In this document: in pieces, positions 50,171-58,322 of the stretch
Numbering within the stretch: the first letter of the stretch is position 1
Layout of the letters: every line of letters starts with the position of its first letter
Source: Rhodovulum sp. MB263
Lineage (GTDB): Bacteria > Pseudomonadota > Alphaproteobacteria > Rhodobacterales > Rhodobacteraceae
Direction of reading: 5' to 3'
DNA length: 64,000 nt
Assembly (NCBI RefSeq): GCF_002073975.1
Contig: NZ_CP020384.1
Span: forward strand, 2,790,001-2,854,000
Notes under the pieces: generated by a model
What the model was told of the DNA's origin: nothing
Database searches by the model: none
What the model saw: the letters and a program-made list of their open reading frames with translations, nothing else
Made by a program: the position numbers and the translations under genes

Positions 50171-50635
50171 TTAGCGCCCCTGCATCAGCCGCAGGGGTTC
50201 GTAGATCATGACGGTCTCACCGCGCTGGTTCCGCACGGTATTCCTGGTCTTCACCAGCCCGCGGGTGCCCTTGCTTTCCTGACGGGCCTCGAGAACCTCG
50301 ATCTCGACATCGATCGTGTCGCCTTCGAGAACCGGGCCCTTGATGGTCATGGTCGTGCCGAGAAAGGCCAGCCCGGTTTCCTGTGCTGTCGCATTCAACG
50401 CCAGCCCCTCGGCCAGCGCGAAGACCAGCGCGCCCGGCGACGGGTTGCCCTTGATCGCGGCCTCGCTGCGGCGATATTCGGCATTGGTGAAAAGCACCTC
50501 GATCATGCCAGCCAGATTGACGAAGGCCGAGATGTCGGACGGCGTCACCGTCCTGCCATAGGTCTGATACCGGTCGCCGACCGTCATGTCCTGCCAGTAG
50601 AACCCCCGCCCGAGACGTATCGCCGCTTTGGTCAT
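50171..50635 (-). CDS. MaoC family dehydratase (second hydratase of the operon)
   Basis: A 154-residue hot-dog-fold protein of the MaoC/R-hydratase class. TVTPSDISAFVNLAG marks the start of the domain, and the central helix AEGLALNATAQE is followed by the strand TIKGPVLEGDTIDVEIEVLE. The canonical Asp/His hydratase motif is not obvious (MIEVLFTNAEY occupies that place). It may be a structural partner of the other MaoC protein, or have another activity. Its ATG overlaps the stop of the CitE-like gene, so translation is coupled. It is the last gene of the operon. Confidence 0.85.
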   Translation of the reverse strand: MTKAAIRLGRGFYWQDMTVGDRYQTYGRTVTPSDISAFVNLAGMIEVLFTNAEYRRSEAAIKGNPSPGALVFALAEGLALNATAQETGLAFLGTTMTIKGPVLEGDTIDVEIEVLEARQESKGTRGLVKTRNTVRNQRGETVMIYEPLRLMQGR

Positions 50636-51480
50636 GCCTGCTCTCCCGCGCGTTGCAAGATCAGCCGCGATCTCTTGAGATGCGGCATGTCGATCATCTC
50701 GCCGTCAATGGCCACCACACCGGCCGCCGGATCGGCCGCGAAGGCCTCAACGATCCGGCGCGCCACCGCGATCTCTTCATCGGAGGGCCGGAAACAACGG
50801 TTGATGATGGCAACCTGCGCCGGATGGATCGCCATCTTCCCGGTAAACCCGTCACGAACGGCCGCCAGACACTCCTGTTCAAGCCCCGCCAGATCGCGAA
50901 TATCGGTCCAGACCGTGTCGATGGGCTGAACCTCTGCGGCCACCGCGCCGAACAGGGTCAGGTTCCGCGCCAGGGCATAGGGGCCTGTCAGCGCCCCGTC
51001 CCCCCCGCGCGATCTGGCGCTTCCCAGCGCCGCCGACAGATCCTCGGCGCCCCAGGTCAGCCCGGCGAGGTCCGGAGAGAGACCGGCATAGCTGCCGAGC
51101 CCGAAGATCGCCCGTGCCGTCTCGGTCGCGATGGCCAGCACCGGCAGGCAGGTCCGCCCCCGCGTCGCGCAGGCCGCGCCCAGCGCCCGGACCGACTCGC
51201 CGCTTTCGGCCTTCGGCAGCACGATCCCGTCCGCACCGCCCTTAAGCGCGGTATCGAGATCCGCGTCGAAATCGGACGAATGCAGCGGGTTCACCCGCAC
51301 CCAGAGCCGGTTCGGCCCGCGCGGCGCGCAAAGCGCCTCGAGCACGCAGGCGCGCGCGGCGGCCTTCTCGGGGGCGGCGACCGAATCTTCGAGATCGAGG
51401 ATCAGCACATCCGCCGACAGGCCGCGCGCCTTGACGATCCTGTCGGGCCGGTTTCCGGGAACGAAAAGCCAGGACCGCAT
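50632..51480 (-). CDS. CitE-like HpcH/HpaI family CoA ester lyase
   Basis: A 282-residue TIM-barrel lyase of the CitE/citramalyl-CoA/malyl-CoA lyase group. SWLFVPGNRPDR opens the barrel. ILDLEDSVAAPEK holds the Mg-binding acid residues, with RVNPLHSSDF, DGIVLPKAES and GFTGKMAIHPAQV downstream. It should split a 3-hydroxyacyl-CoA, for example (S)-citramalyl-CoA to acetyl-CoA and pyruvate, or a malyl-CoA to glyoxylate and an acyl-CoA. The ATG shares one base with the preceding MaoC stop (TGATG), and its own stop overlaps the next MaoC gene. Confidence 0.9.
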   Translation of the reverse strand: MRSWLFVPGNRPDRIVKARGLSADVLILDLEDSVAAPEKAAARACVLEALCAPRGPNRLWVRVNPLHSSDFDADLDTALKGGADGIVLPKAESGESVRALGAACATRGRTCLPVLAIATETARAIFGLGSYAGLSPDLAGLTWGAEDLSAALGSARSRGGDGALTGPYALARNLTLFGAVAAEVQPIDTVWTDIRDLAGLEQECLAAVRDGFTGKMAIHPAQVAIINRCFRPSDEEIAVARRIVEAFAADPAAGVVAIDGEMIDMPHLKRSRLILQRAGEQA

Positions 51481-51944
51481 CACACCGCCTCCCTGTCGAG
51501 ACCGGACATCATCAGCGCCGAGCGGCGGCATTGCGCGACCAGCGTTCCGTCCTGCTTGCGGGCGCGGTGCTCGAAGACCACCACCCCCTGCCCGGGCCGC
51601 GAGCGCGACGGGCGCGCCGAGATCACCTCGGTCTCGACCCGCAGCGTGTCGCCATGAAAGACCGGCGCCGGGAAGATCACATCGGTCATGCCGAGATTGC
51701 CCAGCGTCGTGCCAAGCGTGGTCTCGTGGACGGAGATCCCGATCATGATGCCGAGCGTCAGGAGCGAATTCACCAGCGGCTGCCCCCATTCCGACGCCTC
51801 GGCGAAATGACGGTCGATATGCAAGGGCTGCGGGTTCATCGTCTGGACCGAGAACCCCACATTGTCGGCCTCGGTCACCGTGCGCGTGATGGCATGATGA
51901 ATGACCTCTCCCGCCCGAAACTCTTCCAGCCAGCGTCCGGCCAT
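51480..51944 (-). CDS. MaoC family dehydratase (first hydratase of the operon)
   Basis: A 154-residue hot-dog-fold enoyl-CoA-hydratase-like enzyme. It carries [17 protein letters not shown], the T-x-N-x-x-PLH-x-D variant of the MaoC motif that I associate with itaconyl-/mesaconyl-CoA hydratase-like proteins. The second half has [16 protein letters not shown]. It would hydrate the unsaturated acyl-CoA made by the CoA-transferase. The ATG at 51944 lies one base after the transferase stop (TGACATG), indicating coupling. A longer frame upstream reads through the transferase and is not real. Confidence 0.9.
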   Translation of the reverse strand: MAGRWLEEFRAGEVIHHAITRTVTEADNVGFSVQTMNPQPLHIDRHFAEASEWGQPLVNSLLTLGIMIGISVHETTLGTTLGNLGMTDVIFPAPVFHGDTLRVETEVISARPSRSRPGQGVVVFEHRARKQDGTLVAQCRRSALMMSGLDREAV

Positions 51945-51945
51945 G

Positions 51946-53157
51946 TCACGCCTCCTCCCTGTCCGATCCTGCCCGTCGTCCGAGCACGCCGCGTTCCTCG
52001 AGCGCCCGGATGGCCTCGGCCCCGAAGCCAAGCTCTGACAGCAGCGCCGGCCCGTCCTCGCCAAGCTCGGGGGCGCGGCGGTCCGGCGCCGAGGGCTGCG
52101 CGCGGAAACGCACCGGTTGCGGCACCGAGCGCACCCGACTGTCCAGATCGTCGGTCGGCGCGAAGAAACCGACCGCCTGCAAATGCGGGTCCTTCAGCAG
52201 ATCGTCGAGCCCGCTGACGCGCGAATGCGGCACATCGAGACGCTCGAAGGTCGCGATCCAGGCCTCGGTCGGGCGCTTCGGCATCTCCTGGCCCAGGATC
52301 TCGTACATCTCGCCGACATGCTGCGAACGCTCGGTGGCATCGGCGAACCAGGGCCGGACCACGACATCGCGGCGGCCAAGCTCCTCGAAGGTGCGGCGCC
52401 AATGCCGTTCGGTATAGGGCAGCACGGCGATCCAGCCGTCGCTGGTGGGAAAGGGGCGACGGTGGCGGTTCAGAAGCCGCTGATACCCGGCGGGCGCGGC
52501 CTCGTCGAAACTTGCAGCGGCCATATGCTCGGCCATCACGAAGGAGGTCATGACCTCGAACATCGGCACCTCGATCTCGCAGCCCCTGCCCGTCCGGGCG
52601 CGCCCGACCAGCGCGGCGGAAATCGCGCTGGCCGCATAGAGCGCCGCGATCTTGTCGGCGATCACGCCCGGCACATAGGAAGGATCGTTGCCGGTATAGG
52701 TCGGCAGGCTGGCAATGCCCGAGGCGGCCTGGATCACATCGTCATAGGCGGGCCGGGCCGCATAGGGGCCTTCGCTGCCGAACCCGATGGCAGAGCAGTA
52801 GATCAGCCGCGGATTGCGCGCCATCAGCTCTGCCGGCCCAAGGCCCAGACGCTCGACCGCCTGCAGCCGCATGTTGTGCAGGAAGACATCCGCCCCGTCG
52901 ATCAGCTTCAGCAGGATCTCGCGGCCTTCCCCGGTCTTCAGGTCCAGGGCGATGCTCTTCTTGTTGCGGTTGTTGTTGGCGAACATCGAGCTGACGCCGA
53001 CCGGCGAGCGCGGATCGACATAGCGCGCAAGATCTCCGTTCGGCGCCTCGACCTTGACGACATCCGCGCCGAAATCGCCCAGCATCTGGCCCGCCATCGG
53101 CCCGAGCACGATCGTCGTCAGCTCGACGACCCGTACATCCTTCAACAGATCAAGCAC
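51946..53157 (-). CDS. CaiB/BaiF (class III) CoA-transferase
   Basis: A 403-residue family III CoA-transferase that moves CoA between carboxylates via an aspartyl anhydride. The N-terminus [17 protein letters not shown], then [28 protein letters not shown] and the candidate catalytic Asp139 in [13 protein letters not shown] are all family hallmarks. The GTG start at 53157 has AAAGGAG upstream. It presumably activates the substrate imported by the TRAP system, possibly with succinyl-CoA or acetyl-CoA as donor. It lies between dctP and the hydratase gene. Confidence 0.92.
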   Translation of the reverse strand: MLDLLKDVRVVELTTIVLGPMAGQMLGDFGADVVKVEAPNGDLARYVDPRSPVGVSSMFANNNRNKKSIALDLKTGEGREILLKLIDGADVFLHNMRLQAVERLGLGPAELMARNPRLIYCSAIGFGSEGPYAARPAYDDVIQAASGIASLPTYTGNDPSYVPGVIADKIAALYAASAISAALVGRARTGRGCEIEVPMFEVMTSFVMAEHMAAASFDEAAPAGYQRLLNRHRRPFPTSDGWIAVLPYTERHWRRTFEELGRRDVVVRPWFADATERSQHVGEMYEILGQEMPKRPTEAWIATFERLDVPHSRVSGLDDLLKDPHLQAVGFFAPTDDLDSRVRSVPQPVRFRAQPSAPDRRAPELGEDGPALLSELGFGAEAIRALEERGVLGRRAGSDREEA

Positions 53158-53212
53158 CCGCCTCTCCTTTCGTTGCGGGGCGGCCTTCGCGGCGGCCGCC
53201 CCGTGTCTGGCT

Positions 53213-54250
53213 TCAGTTGCCGCTATTGCGGAGGGCGTCGACCTCGGCCCGGAAATCGGCGAGGATCTCGCTTCCCTTCTTGCCGCGCCTGTCGAGGGCC
53301 GCGGCCCAGTCATCGGCGACGCTGGCGAAATCGGCGCGCAGCCTGGCCGCCTCCTCCTCGTCGAGCGCGAAGACCGTCACGCCCTCTTCGGACAGCTTGT
53401 CCTTGAGCTCTGCCTCGGCGGTGTCGAAGGCCTTGCAGGCGCTCTCGGTCACTTCCCGGCCGATCCGTGTCATGGCCTCCTGGATGTCGGCGGGCAGGCT
53501 GTCCCATTTGCGCTGCGAGATCGCATAGGTGATGCCGACCGACCCGAAATTCGCGTTCTGCGTCGCCGAACCGACGATCTGGTCGAGCCCATAGGAGAAG
53601 GTCGAGGTGAAGGGCAGCAGCGCCCCGTCCACCGTTCCCTTGGTCATCGCATCGAAGATCTCGGGCGGGGTCATGCGCACGGCGGTCGCGCCCGCGGACT
53701 GAAGCGACAGCTCCATCGCGCCGGGATTCGAGCGCATCTTCATGCCCTTGAACCCTTCGAGCGAGGTCACATCCGCCCGTTTCGAGAAGATCGCCTGATA
53801 GGGCGAGAGTGCCACATTGTAGAGCACGCGCACCCCGTTGGGCTGAAATTCGAGCGTGTCGAGCTTGCCTCCGGGCTGGATCAGCTCGGCGAAGGCCAGC
53901 GTTCCCTCGCAGGAGGAGGCGATCTCGCCGGGCAGCTCCACCACCCCGCCAAGCGGCATCTTCTCGGACACGTAGGACGGCACGATATAGCCGATATCGG
54001 CAATGCCGGCCTGGGTGATCGACAGGATGTCCTTGGCCTTGGCCAGCTGCTGCGCAGGGTAATGCTCGATCTCGATCCGGTCGCCGAACTCTTCCTTGAG
54101 CCGCGCCGTGAACACGTCGGTGGTGTTCCTGGTGATGATGTGATCGGCCGGCAGGCTGTCGGCGATCTTGAGCGTGACCTCCTGCGCGGCGAGCGGCGCG
54201 GCGGATGCCAGCGCGGCGCAGACCGACAGGATGCTGATGGTGGATTTCAT
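53213..54250 (-). CDS. dctP: TRAP transporter substrate-binding protein (DctP)
   Basis: A 345-residue periplasmic receptor of a tripartite TRAP transporter. A signal peptide (MKSTISILSVCAALASAAPL, cleavage near AAQ-EV) precedes the mature DctP fold. That fold shows TLKIADSLPADH, FPAQQL-like HYPAQQLAKAKD, and the ligand-arginine region GMKMRSNPGAME, followed by the long C-terminal helices. The ligand is likely a small (di)carboxylate. GGAGGAGAA precedes the ATG. It is separated from dctM by the cupin gene, an unusual order. Confidence 0.92.
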   Translation of the reverse strand: MKSTISILSVCAALASAAPLAAQEVTLKIADSLPADHIITRNTTDVFTARLKEEFGDRIEIEHYPAQQLAKAKDILSITQAGIADIGYIVPSYVSEKMPLGGVVELPGEIASSCEGTLAFAELIQPGGKLDTLEFQPNGVRVLYNVALSPYQAIFSKRADVTSLEGFKGMKMRSNPGAMELSLQSAGATAVRMTPPEIFDAMTKGTVDGALLPFTSTFSYGLDQIVGSATQNANFGSVGITYAISQRKWDSLPADIQEAMTRIGREVTESACKAFDTAEAELKDKLSEEGVTVFALDEEEAARLRADFASVADDWAAALDRRGKKGSEILADFRAEVDALRNSGN

Positions 54251-54297
54251 GGTCGTTCTCCTCCGATGGACCATTGGTTTGGGGGGGCGGCGGGCGC

Positions 54298-54693
54298 TCA
54301 GCACTCGACGCGGGCGCCTTCTCCGTAAGGCGGGCCGTAGCAGATCAGGACCTTGACCGGCGTCTCGCCGATCGCGGTGAAGCTGTGCGGCATGTCGGCG
54401 GGGAAAAAGCAGCTTTCCTCGGGACCGATCTCGCGGGTGAGGCCTCCGATCTCGACCCGTGCCCGGCCCTCCAGCATCCAGCAGAACTGGTCGATGCCGG
54501 GATGGAAATGTGGGCTCGCGCCCTCGCCCGGCTCGATCCGGCCGATCAGGACCTCGATCTGTGTCGCGCCGGTTTCGGGCGAGACAAGGCGCCGGTTCAC
54601 CGTCCCGCTATGGCCGCGCGGCGCATAGGACGCGGCCCTGGCCTCGGTCATGAAATACCTGCTGGGGTCGATGGCGTTCTTCGCGGTCGACAT
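54298..54693 (-). CDS. Cupin domain-containing protein
   Basis: A 131-residue single-domain cupin. The first metal motif reads SPHFHPGIDQFCWMLEG and the second ADMPHSF, giving His, His, Glu/Gln-like and His ligands on a beta barrel. There is no signal peptide. It might be a sensor or an isomerase acting on the transported acid. It is inserted between the dctM (19 bases) and dctP genes on the same transcript, so it should serve the same pathway. The exact function is unknown. Confidence 0.85.
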   Translation of the reverse strand: MSTAKNAIDPSRYFMTEARAASYAPRGHSGTVNRRLVSPETGATQIEVLIGRIEPGEGASPHFHPGIDQFCWMLEGRARVEIGGLTREIGPEESCFFPADMPHSFTAIGETPVKVLICYGPPYGEGARVEC

Positions 54694-54711
54694 GGGGGCT
54701 CCTCCCTTGGA

Positions 54712-55998
54712 TTACTGCGTCGTGCCGGGCAGCCACAGGACCAGCTGCGGAAACGCGACAAGCAACGCCAGAACGATGATATGCGAGACCACATGCGGCG
54801 CGACGCCGCGAAAGATCTCGGAGAGCGGGCGCTCGGCATAGCGGGACACCACGAAGATGTTCATGCCCAGCGGCGGGGTGATCATGCCGACCTCGGCCGC
54901 GACCACGACCAGCACGCCGAACCAGACCGGGTCGAAGCCGAGGCTGGTGATGGCGGGGACCATCACCGGAACGGTCAGGATCAGGATCGCCATCTGGTCC
55001 ATGAAACATCCCATGACCAGGTAGAAGGCGATGATCCCGGCCATCACCACATAGGGCGACACATCGAGGCCGGTGATCCAGTCCACGAACTGGGGCGTGA
55101 TCTGGCCCAGCGTGAGGACATAGCCGAAGATATGCGCCCCGATGATGATCATGAAGATCATGCAGGTCGCGCGGACGGCACGGGCCAGGGCGCCCCAGGT
55201 CGTCTTCAGGGTGAGGGTGCGGAAGGCCGCGGCGATCAGGAAGGCGCCGAAGGCCCCGAGCCCGGCGGCTTCGGTCGGCGTCGCGATGCCGAGATAGATC
55301 GAGCCCGTCACGCAGAGCAGAAGCAGAAGCATCGGTCCGATGGCGCGCAGCGCCCGGACCTTCTCGCGCATCGGCCAGGACCGCGCGACCGGGGCGATCG
55401 AGGGATCGCGCGCCATCAGCACATAGATCGTCGCGATGATCGCCAGCGTCACGATGATGCCCGGGATCACCCCTCCGATCAGCAGCGACGCGATATTCAC
55501 CTCGACGATGATGCCGTAGAGAACCAGCGCGATCGATGGCGGGATCAGCATGGCCAGCGTGCCCGAGACCGCGACCACGCCAGAGGCGAATTTCACGTCA
55601 TATCCGGCCCGGCGCATCGCCGGGATCGAGGTCGAGGACAGCGCCGCCGCCGCCGCGGTGGACGAGCCCGAAATCGCCCCGAACCCGGCCCCGGCAAGGG
55701 CCGTGGCCACGGCCAGCCCGCCCGGCAGGCGGCCGACCCAGATGGTGATCGCCTTGAACATCCGGTCGGCGATGCCGCTGACGATCACGAATTCGGCCAT
55801 CAGGATGAAAAGCGGCACCGCGATCAGCTCGAACCCGTTCGTGGTCGAAAGCGGCGTTGTCGACAGGACCGACAGCGCGCTGTCGAATCCGACGATGGTC
55901 ATCAGCCCCACGAGGCCGGTGAAGGCCAGCGCAAAGCCGACCGGGACGCCCAGGAGCAGCAGGCCGAGCAGGCCGATCACGACAAGAAGCGAGGTCAT
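54712..55998 (-). CDS. dctM: TRAP transporter large permease subunit (DctM)
   Basis: The 428-residue channel subunit of the TRAP transporter. About 12 hydrophobic segments span the chain. Family motifs include the start LLGVPVGFALAFTGLVGL, GFGAISGSSTAAAAALSS and the C-terminal GMITPPLGMNIFVVS. It couples Na+ entry to substrate uptake with DctQ and the DctP receptor. Its ATG overlaps the dctQ stop by four bases. The longer upstream frame belongs to dctQ DNA. Confidence 0.95.
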   Translation of the reverse strand: MTSLLVVIGLLGLLLLGVPVGFALAFTGLVGLMTIVGFDSALSVLSTTPLSTTNGFELIAVPLFILMAEFVIVSGIADRMFKAITIWVGRLPGGLAVATALAGAGFGAISGSSTAAAAALSSTSIPAMRRAGYDVKFASGVVAVSGTLAMLIPPSIALVLYGIIVEVNIASLLIGGVIPGIIVTLAIIATIYVLMARDPSIAPVARSWPMREKVRALRAIGPMLLLLLCVTGSIYLGIATPTEAAGLGAFGAFLIAAAFRTLTLKTTWGALARAVRATCMIFMIIIGAHIFGYVLTLGQITPQFVDWITGLDVSPYVVMAGIIAFYLVMGCFMDQMAILILTVPVMVPAITSLGFDPVWFGVLVVVAAEVGMITPPLGMNIFVVSRYAERPLSEIFRGVAPHVVSHIIVLALLVAFPQLVLWLPGTTQ

Positions 55999-56504
55999 TG
56001 CGCCGCCTCCCCGCTGACGCGGCCGAAGGCATTGCCAAGCGAGATTAGAATGCGCGCCGCGCAGACCAGGACCATCGCGGCCGAGCCCAGCGGCACAAGC
56101 GCATAGCTCGCCCATGCCGGCCAGGGCACGATGCTGGCGATGACCTCGTCATTGGCGAAACTCCCCGCCGCGCGCTCCCAGGAGGCCCAGGTCAGCAGGC
56201 CGAAGAGCCAGAGCCCGATCGCGCTGGACAGGACATGGGTCAGTTCCCGCAGCCGGGACGGCAGCCTGAGGGTCAGAAGATCGACGGCCAGATGCTCGGC
56301 GCGCCAGTAGGTCGGCCCGAAACCGAAGAAGAACACCGCGGGCGTCAGGTAGAGCACGACCAGATCATGCGCGAAGAAGATCGGCATCCCGGCGCCGTAG
56401 CGCAGCGCGACATCGGCGACGATCAGAAGCGTCATGCCCGCCAGCGCAAAGGCCGCGACGGCGGTGAAGGCGTGATCGACGAAGGACATGGCCTTGCGGA
56501 TCAT
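55995..56504 (-). CDS. dctQ: TRAP transporter small permease subunit (DctQ)
   Basis: A 169-residue four-helix membrane subunit: FTAVAAFALAGMTLLIVADV, DLVVLYLTPAVFFFGFGPTY, IGLWLFGLLTWASW and a last helix near PLGSAAMVLVCAARI. WRAEHLAVDLL matches the conserved R-x-x-H-x-x-V-D motif of DctQ proteins. It pairs with DctM. Its ATG overlaps the stop of the iclR-type gene (ATGA), placing the regulator at the head of its own operon. Confidence 0.92.
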   Translation of the reverse strand: MIRKAMSFVDHAFTAVAAFALAGMTLLIVADVALRYGAGMPIFFAHDLVVLYLTPAVFFFGFGPTYWRAEHLAVDLLTLRLPSRLRELTHVLSSAIGLWLFGLLTWASWERAAGSFANDEVIASIVPWPAWASYALVPLGSAAMVLVCAARILISLGNAFGRVSGEAAQ

Positions 56505-57256
56505 CGGCCGGCTCCGGTCTCGTTGATCTGGCTCCTGATGGCCGCAACGACGCGCCCGAGGGCCGCCGCGATCTCCTCATGGCGGTCCTGCATCCGGTAA
56601 TTCGGCCCCGCGACCGACAGCCCGTATTTCTGATCGGCGATATCGAGCAGCATGCCCACGGCCGACACCTCGGGCGTGAACTCGCTTGCGTTCAGGAACC
56701 AGCCGCGCGCGCGCCCCGCGACGATATCGCCGAACAGCGCCTCCCGGTCGGTGATCGAGGCCTCGGCAGCCTCGGAATAGTCGAGGCCGTCGAGCTCGCG
56801 CCGCAGTGCCGCGTCATCGAGAGAGCCGAGAATCGCCTTGCCCGACGAGATGGCATAGATCGGCCGGGTTTCCCCGGCCCGCGCCGAGTAGCGGACGCCC
56901 TTTCGGGATTCGAGCGCCTCGAGATAGATCACGCGGTCGCCTTCGCGCGCGGCCAGAAGGATCGTCTCGCCGGTCTCTTCGCGCAGCGCTTCCATGTGCT
57001 CGCGCACGAGGCCGAGGACCGGATCGCCCTCGAGGATCGACTGGGTCAGATCGTACATGCGGCGGGTCGGATAGAACCCGCCGCGCTTGCGGACCTCGAA
57101 CAGGAACCCGCGCTCCCGCAGGGTCGAGACGAGGTTGCTGGTGCTCGACAGCGGCAGTTTCAGCGTCTCGGACAGTTCGGTCAGCGTGGTCGGCCTCTGC
57201 GAGGCCGCGAAATATTCGAAAAAGCGCAGAACATTGTCAGCCTGGCGTACGGCCAT
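56501..57256 (-). CDS. IclR family transcriptional regulator
   Basis: A 251-residue regulator with an N-terminal winged helix (TTLTELSETLKLPLSSTSNL about residues 23-43) and a C-terminal GAF-like effector domain (VRYSARAGETRPIYAISSGK, GWFLNASEFTPEVSAVG). IclR-type proteins bind short palindromes near the start site and respond to small acids. A perfect palindrome lies 50-70 bases upstream of this gene. The ATG at 57256 has GGAGG at suitable distance. As first gene of the operon it probably autoregulates. Confidence 0.92.
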   Translation of the reverse strand: MAVRQADNVLRFFEYFAASQRPTTLTELSETLKLPLSSTSNLVSTLRERGFLFEVRKRGGFYPTRRMYDLTQSILEGDPVLGLVREHMEALREETGETILLAAREGDRVIYLEALESRKGVRYSARAGETRPIYAISSGKAILGSLDDAALRRELDGLDYSEAAEASITDREALFGDIVAGRARGWFLNASEFTPEVSAVGMLLDIADQKYGLSVAGPNYRMQDRHEEIAAALGRVVAAIRSQINETGAGR

Positions 57257-57303
57257 GCATTTCCTCCCCGACGCGCAGACCAACCTCCGGAAGTCCGCAC
57301 CCT

Positions 57304-57323
57304 AACTTCCTGTGCAGGAAGTT
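57304..57323. promoter_or_regulatory. Palindromic operator for the IclR regulator
   Basis: AACTTCCTGTGCAGGAAGTT is a perfect 9-bp inverted repeat with a 2-base centre. It lies just downstream of a promoter and 48 bases ahead of the iclR start. A second, weaker site CTTC-N8-GAAG is next to it (57326-57341) and overlaps the -10 element. The position fits repression by blocking early transcription. Confidence 0.7.
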
Positions 57324-57339
57324 TTCTTCTTATGTGCGA

Positions 57340-57367
57340 AGTATGTCGCCCGCATTTTACGGGTCAA
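57340..57367 (-). promoter_or_regulatory. Probable promoter of the nine-gene catabolic operon
   Basis: On the minus strand TTGACC (57367-57362) and CATACT (57345-57340) are spaced 16 bases apart, a good -35 and a fair -10. The start would be near 57333, about ten bases before the perfect palindrome. Confidence 0.55.
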
Positions 57368-57855
57368 GAAAAATCGCCGCTGCCCTGCAGCATGCCTGCC
57401 CTCCGCCGCGAAACCGGAGATTTGGATATTTAAATTCAGTCTGTTGGGGATCGACGCCTGCGCGGCGGCCGTCGCAACCTGCGGTATCGGAAGGCATGTC
57501 GAAAGCAGCCTGCGGCTGCGGCGCCCAAGTCACGCACCGCCAGCGCCTCTGGCATGGAGAACCACGCATGCCGTCCCCTGCCCTGTCCCCGGGATGGGGA
57601 CGGCGGACCGCCCGTGGCGCAGATCCCCCCTGATTCGGAGCGGCTCATTGCCCATGGGCCCGGCCTCGCGGGCCTGCAGCCCCCCGGGGGCCGCGATTGC
57701 CGCCAGAGGATCCGCCCCGGCATACGGCCTTCCCGGCAGCGATCAGCGCGCCTCCCGGCCAGATCCGGGAAACGCATGGCAGCAGGCCCCATGCCGCTGG
57801 CGCTGCGGCTGGGCTCCATCGGGGCGGTCAGGGATATCATGTGAAAGGGGGAGAA
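57368..57855. other. Spacer between operon promoter and tRNA-His
   Basis: About 490 bases with no convincing gene on either strand. A T/A-richer patch near 57430 (GATATTTAAATTCAG) stands out in GC-rich DNA but has no clear role. Confidence 0.3.
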
Positions 57856-57932
57856 TGGTACCGCCTCCCCGGCTCGAACGGGGGACCCCCAGATCCACAA
57901 TCTGGTGCTCTAACCAACTGAGCTAAGGCGGC
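57856..57932 (-). tRNA. tRNA-His (anticodon GTG), alphaproteobacterial type
   Basis: A 77-nt tRNA on the minus strand with acceptor GCCGCCT against AGGCGGT, so pair 1-72 is G-U. D arm TAGCTCAGTTGGTTAGAGC; anticodon loop TTGTGGA (GTG). T arm GGGGG/CCGTTCGAG. Discriminator A73 and CCA are encoded. No G-1/C73 pair can form: the base upstream is T and position 73 is A. That combination is known from alphaproteobacteria whose HisRS has changed recognition. Confidence 0.95.
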
Positions 57933-58100
57933 ACTGTTCGGGCGATTTAGCGCCCCCTCGCCACGATTGCAAGACCCGTTCTCGACCGAAACCGACCATC
58001 GCGCCGCAGAGATCCGTACCGGTCCGCCCCCGCCCCGCTCTTGCCAGAGCCGGGGCAAAGCGCTACCCCGACCCCCTGAACATCCCGAGGGAAAAGTGCC

Positions 58101-58322
58101 ATGGGCATCGACAAGCAAAGCGACTTCGCCGCCAATCTGCAGATCGGGCCGACCAGCCTTGGCATGGTGCGGATCTATATCGAGGGCGAGGGGCTCGAGA
58201 TCCCGATGGATTTCGACCCCGAAGAAGCCGAGGACATCGCCGAGGAGCTGCGCGCCGCCGCGGCCCAGGCCCGGATGATCACCGAGAAGAAGAAGGGCAA
58301 GGGCGCCAAGCCGAAGGGCTGA
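58101..58322 (+). CDS. Small conserved acidic protein (possibly DUF6324)
   Basis: A 73-residue protein, MGIDKQSDFAANLQIGPTSL at the start. A central acidic segment IEGEGLEIPMDFDPEEAEDI precedes a helix with a Lys-rich tail (KKKGKGAKPKG). There are no cysteines or membrane segments. I believe it belongs to a small family found in Rhodobacterales (DUF6324), but that is from memory. Its 3' end overlaps the convergent mmcB-like gene by 44 bases. The AGGG upstream is a modest ribosome binding site. Confidence 0.75.
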   Translation: MGIDKQSDFAANLQIGPTSLGMVRIYIEGEGLEIPMDFDPEEAEDIAEELRAAAAQARMITEKKKGKGAKPKG

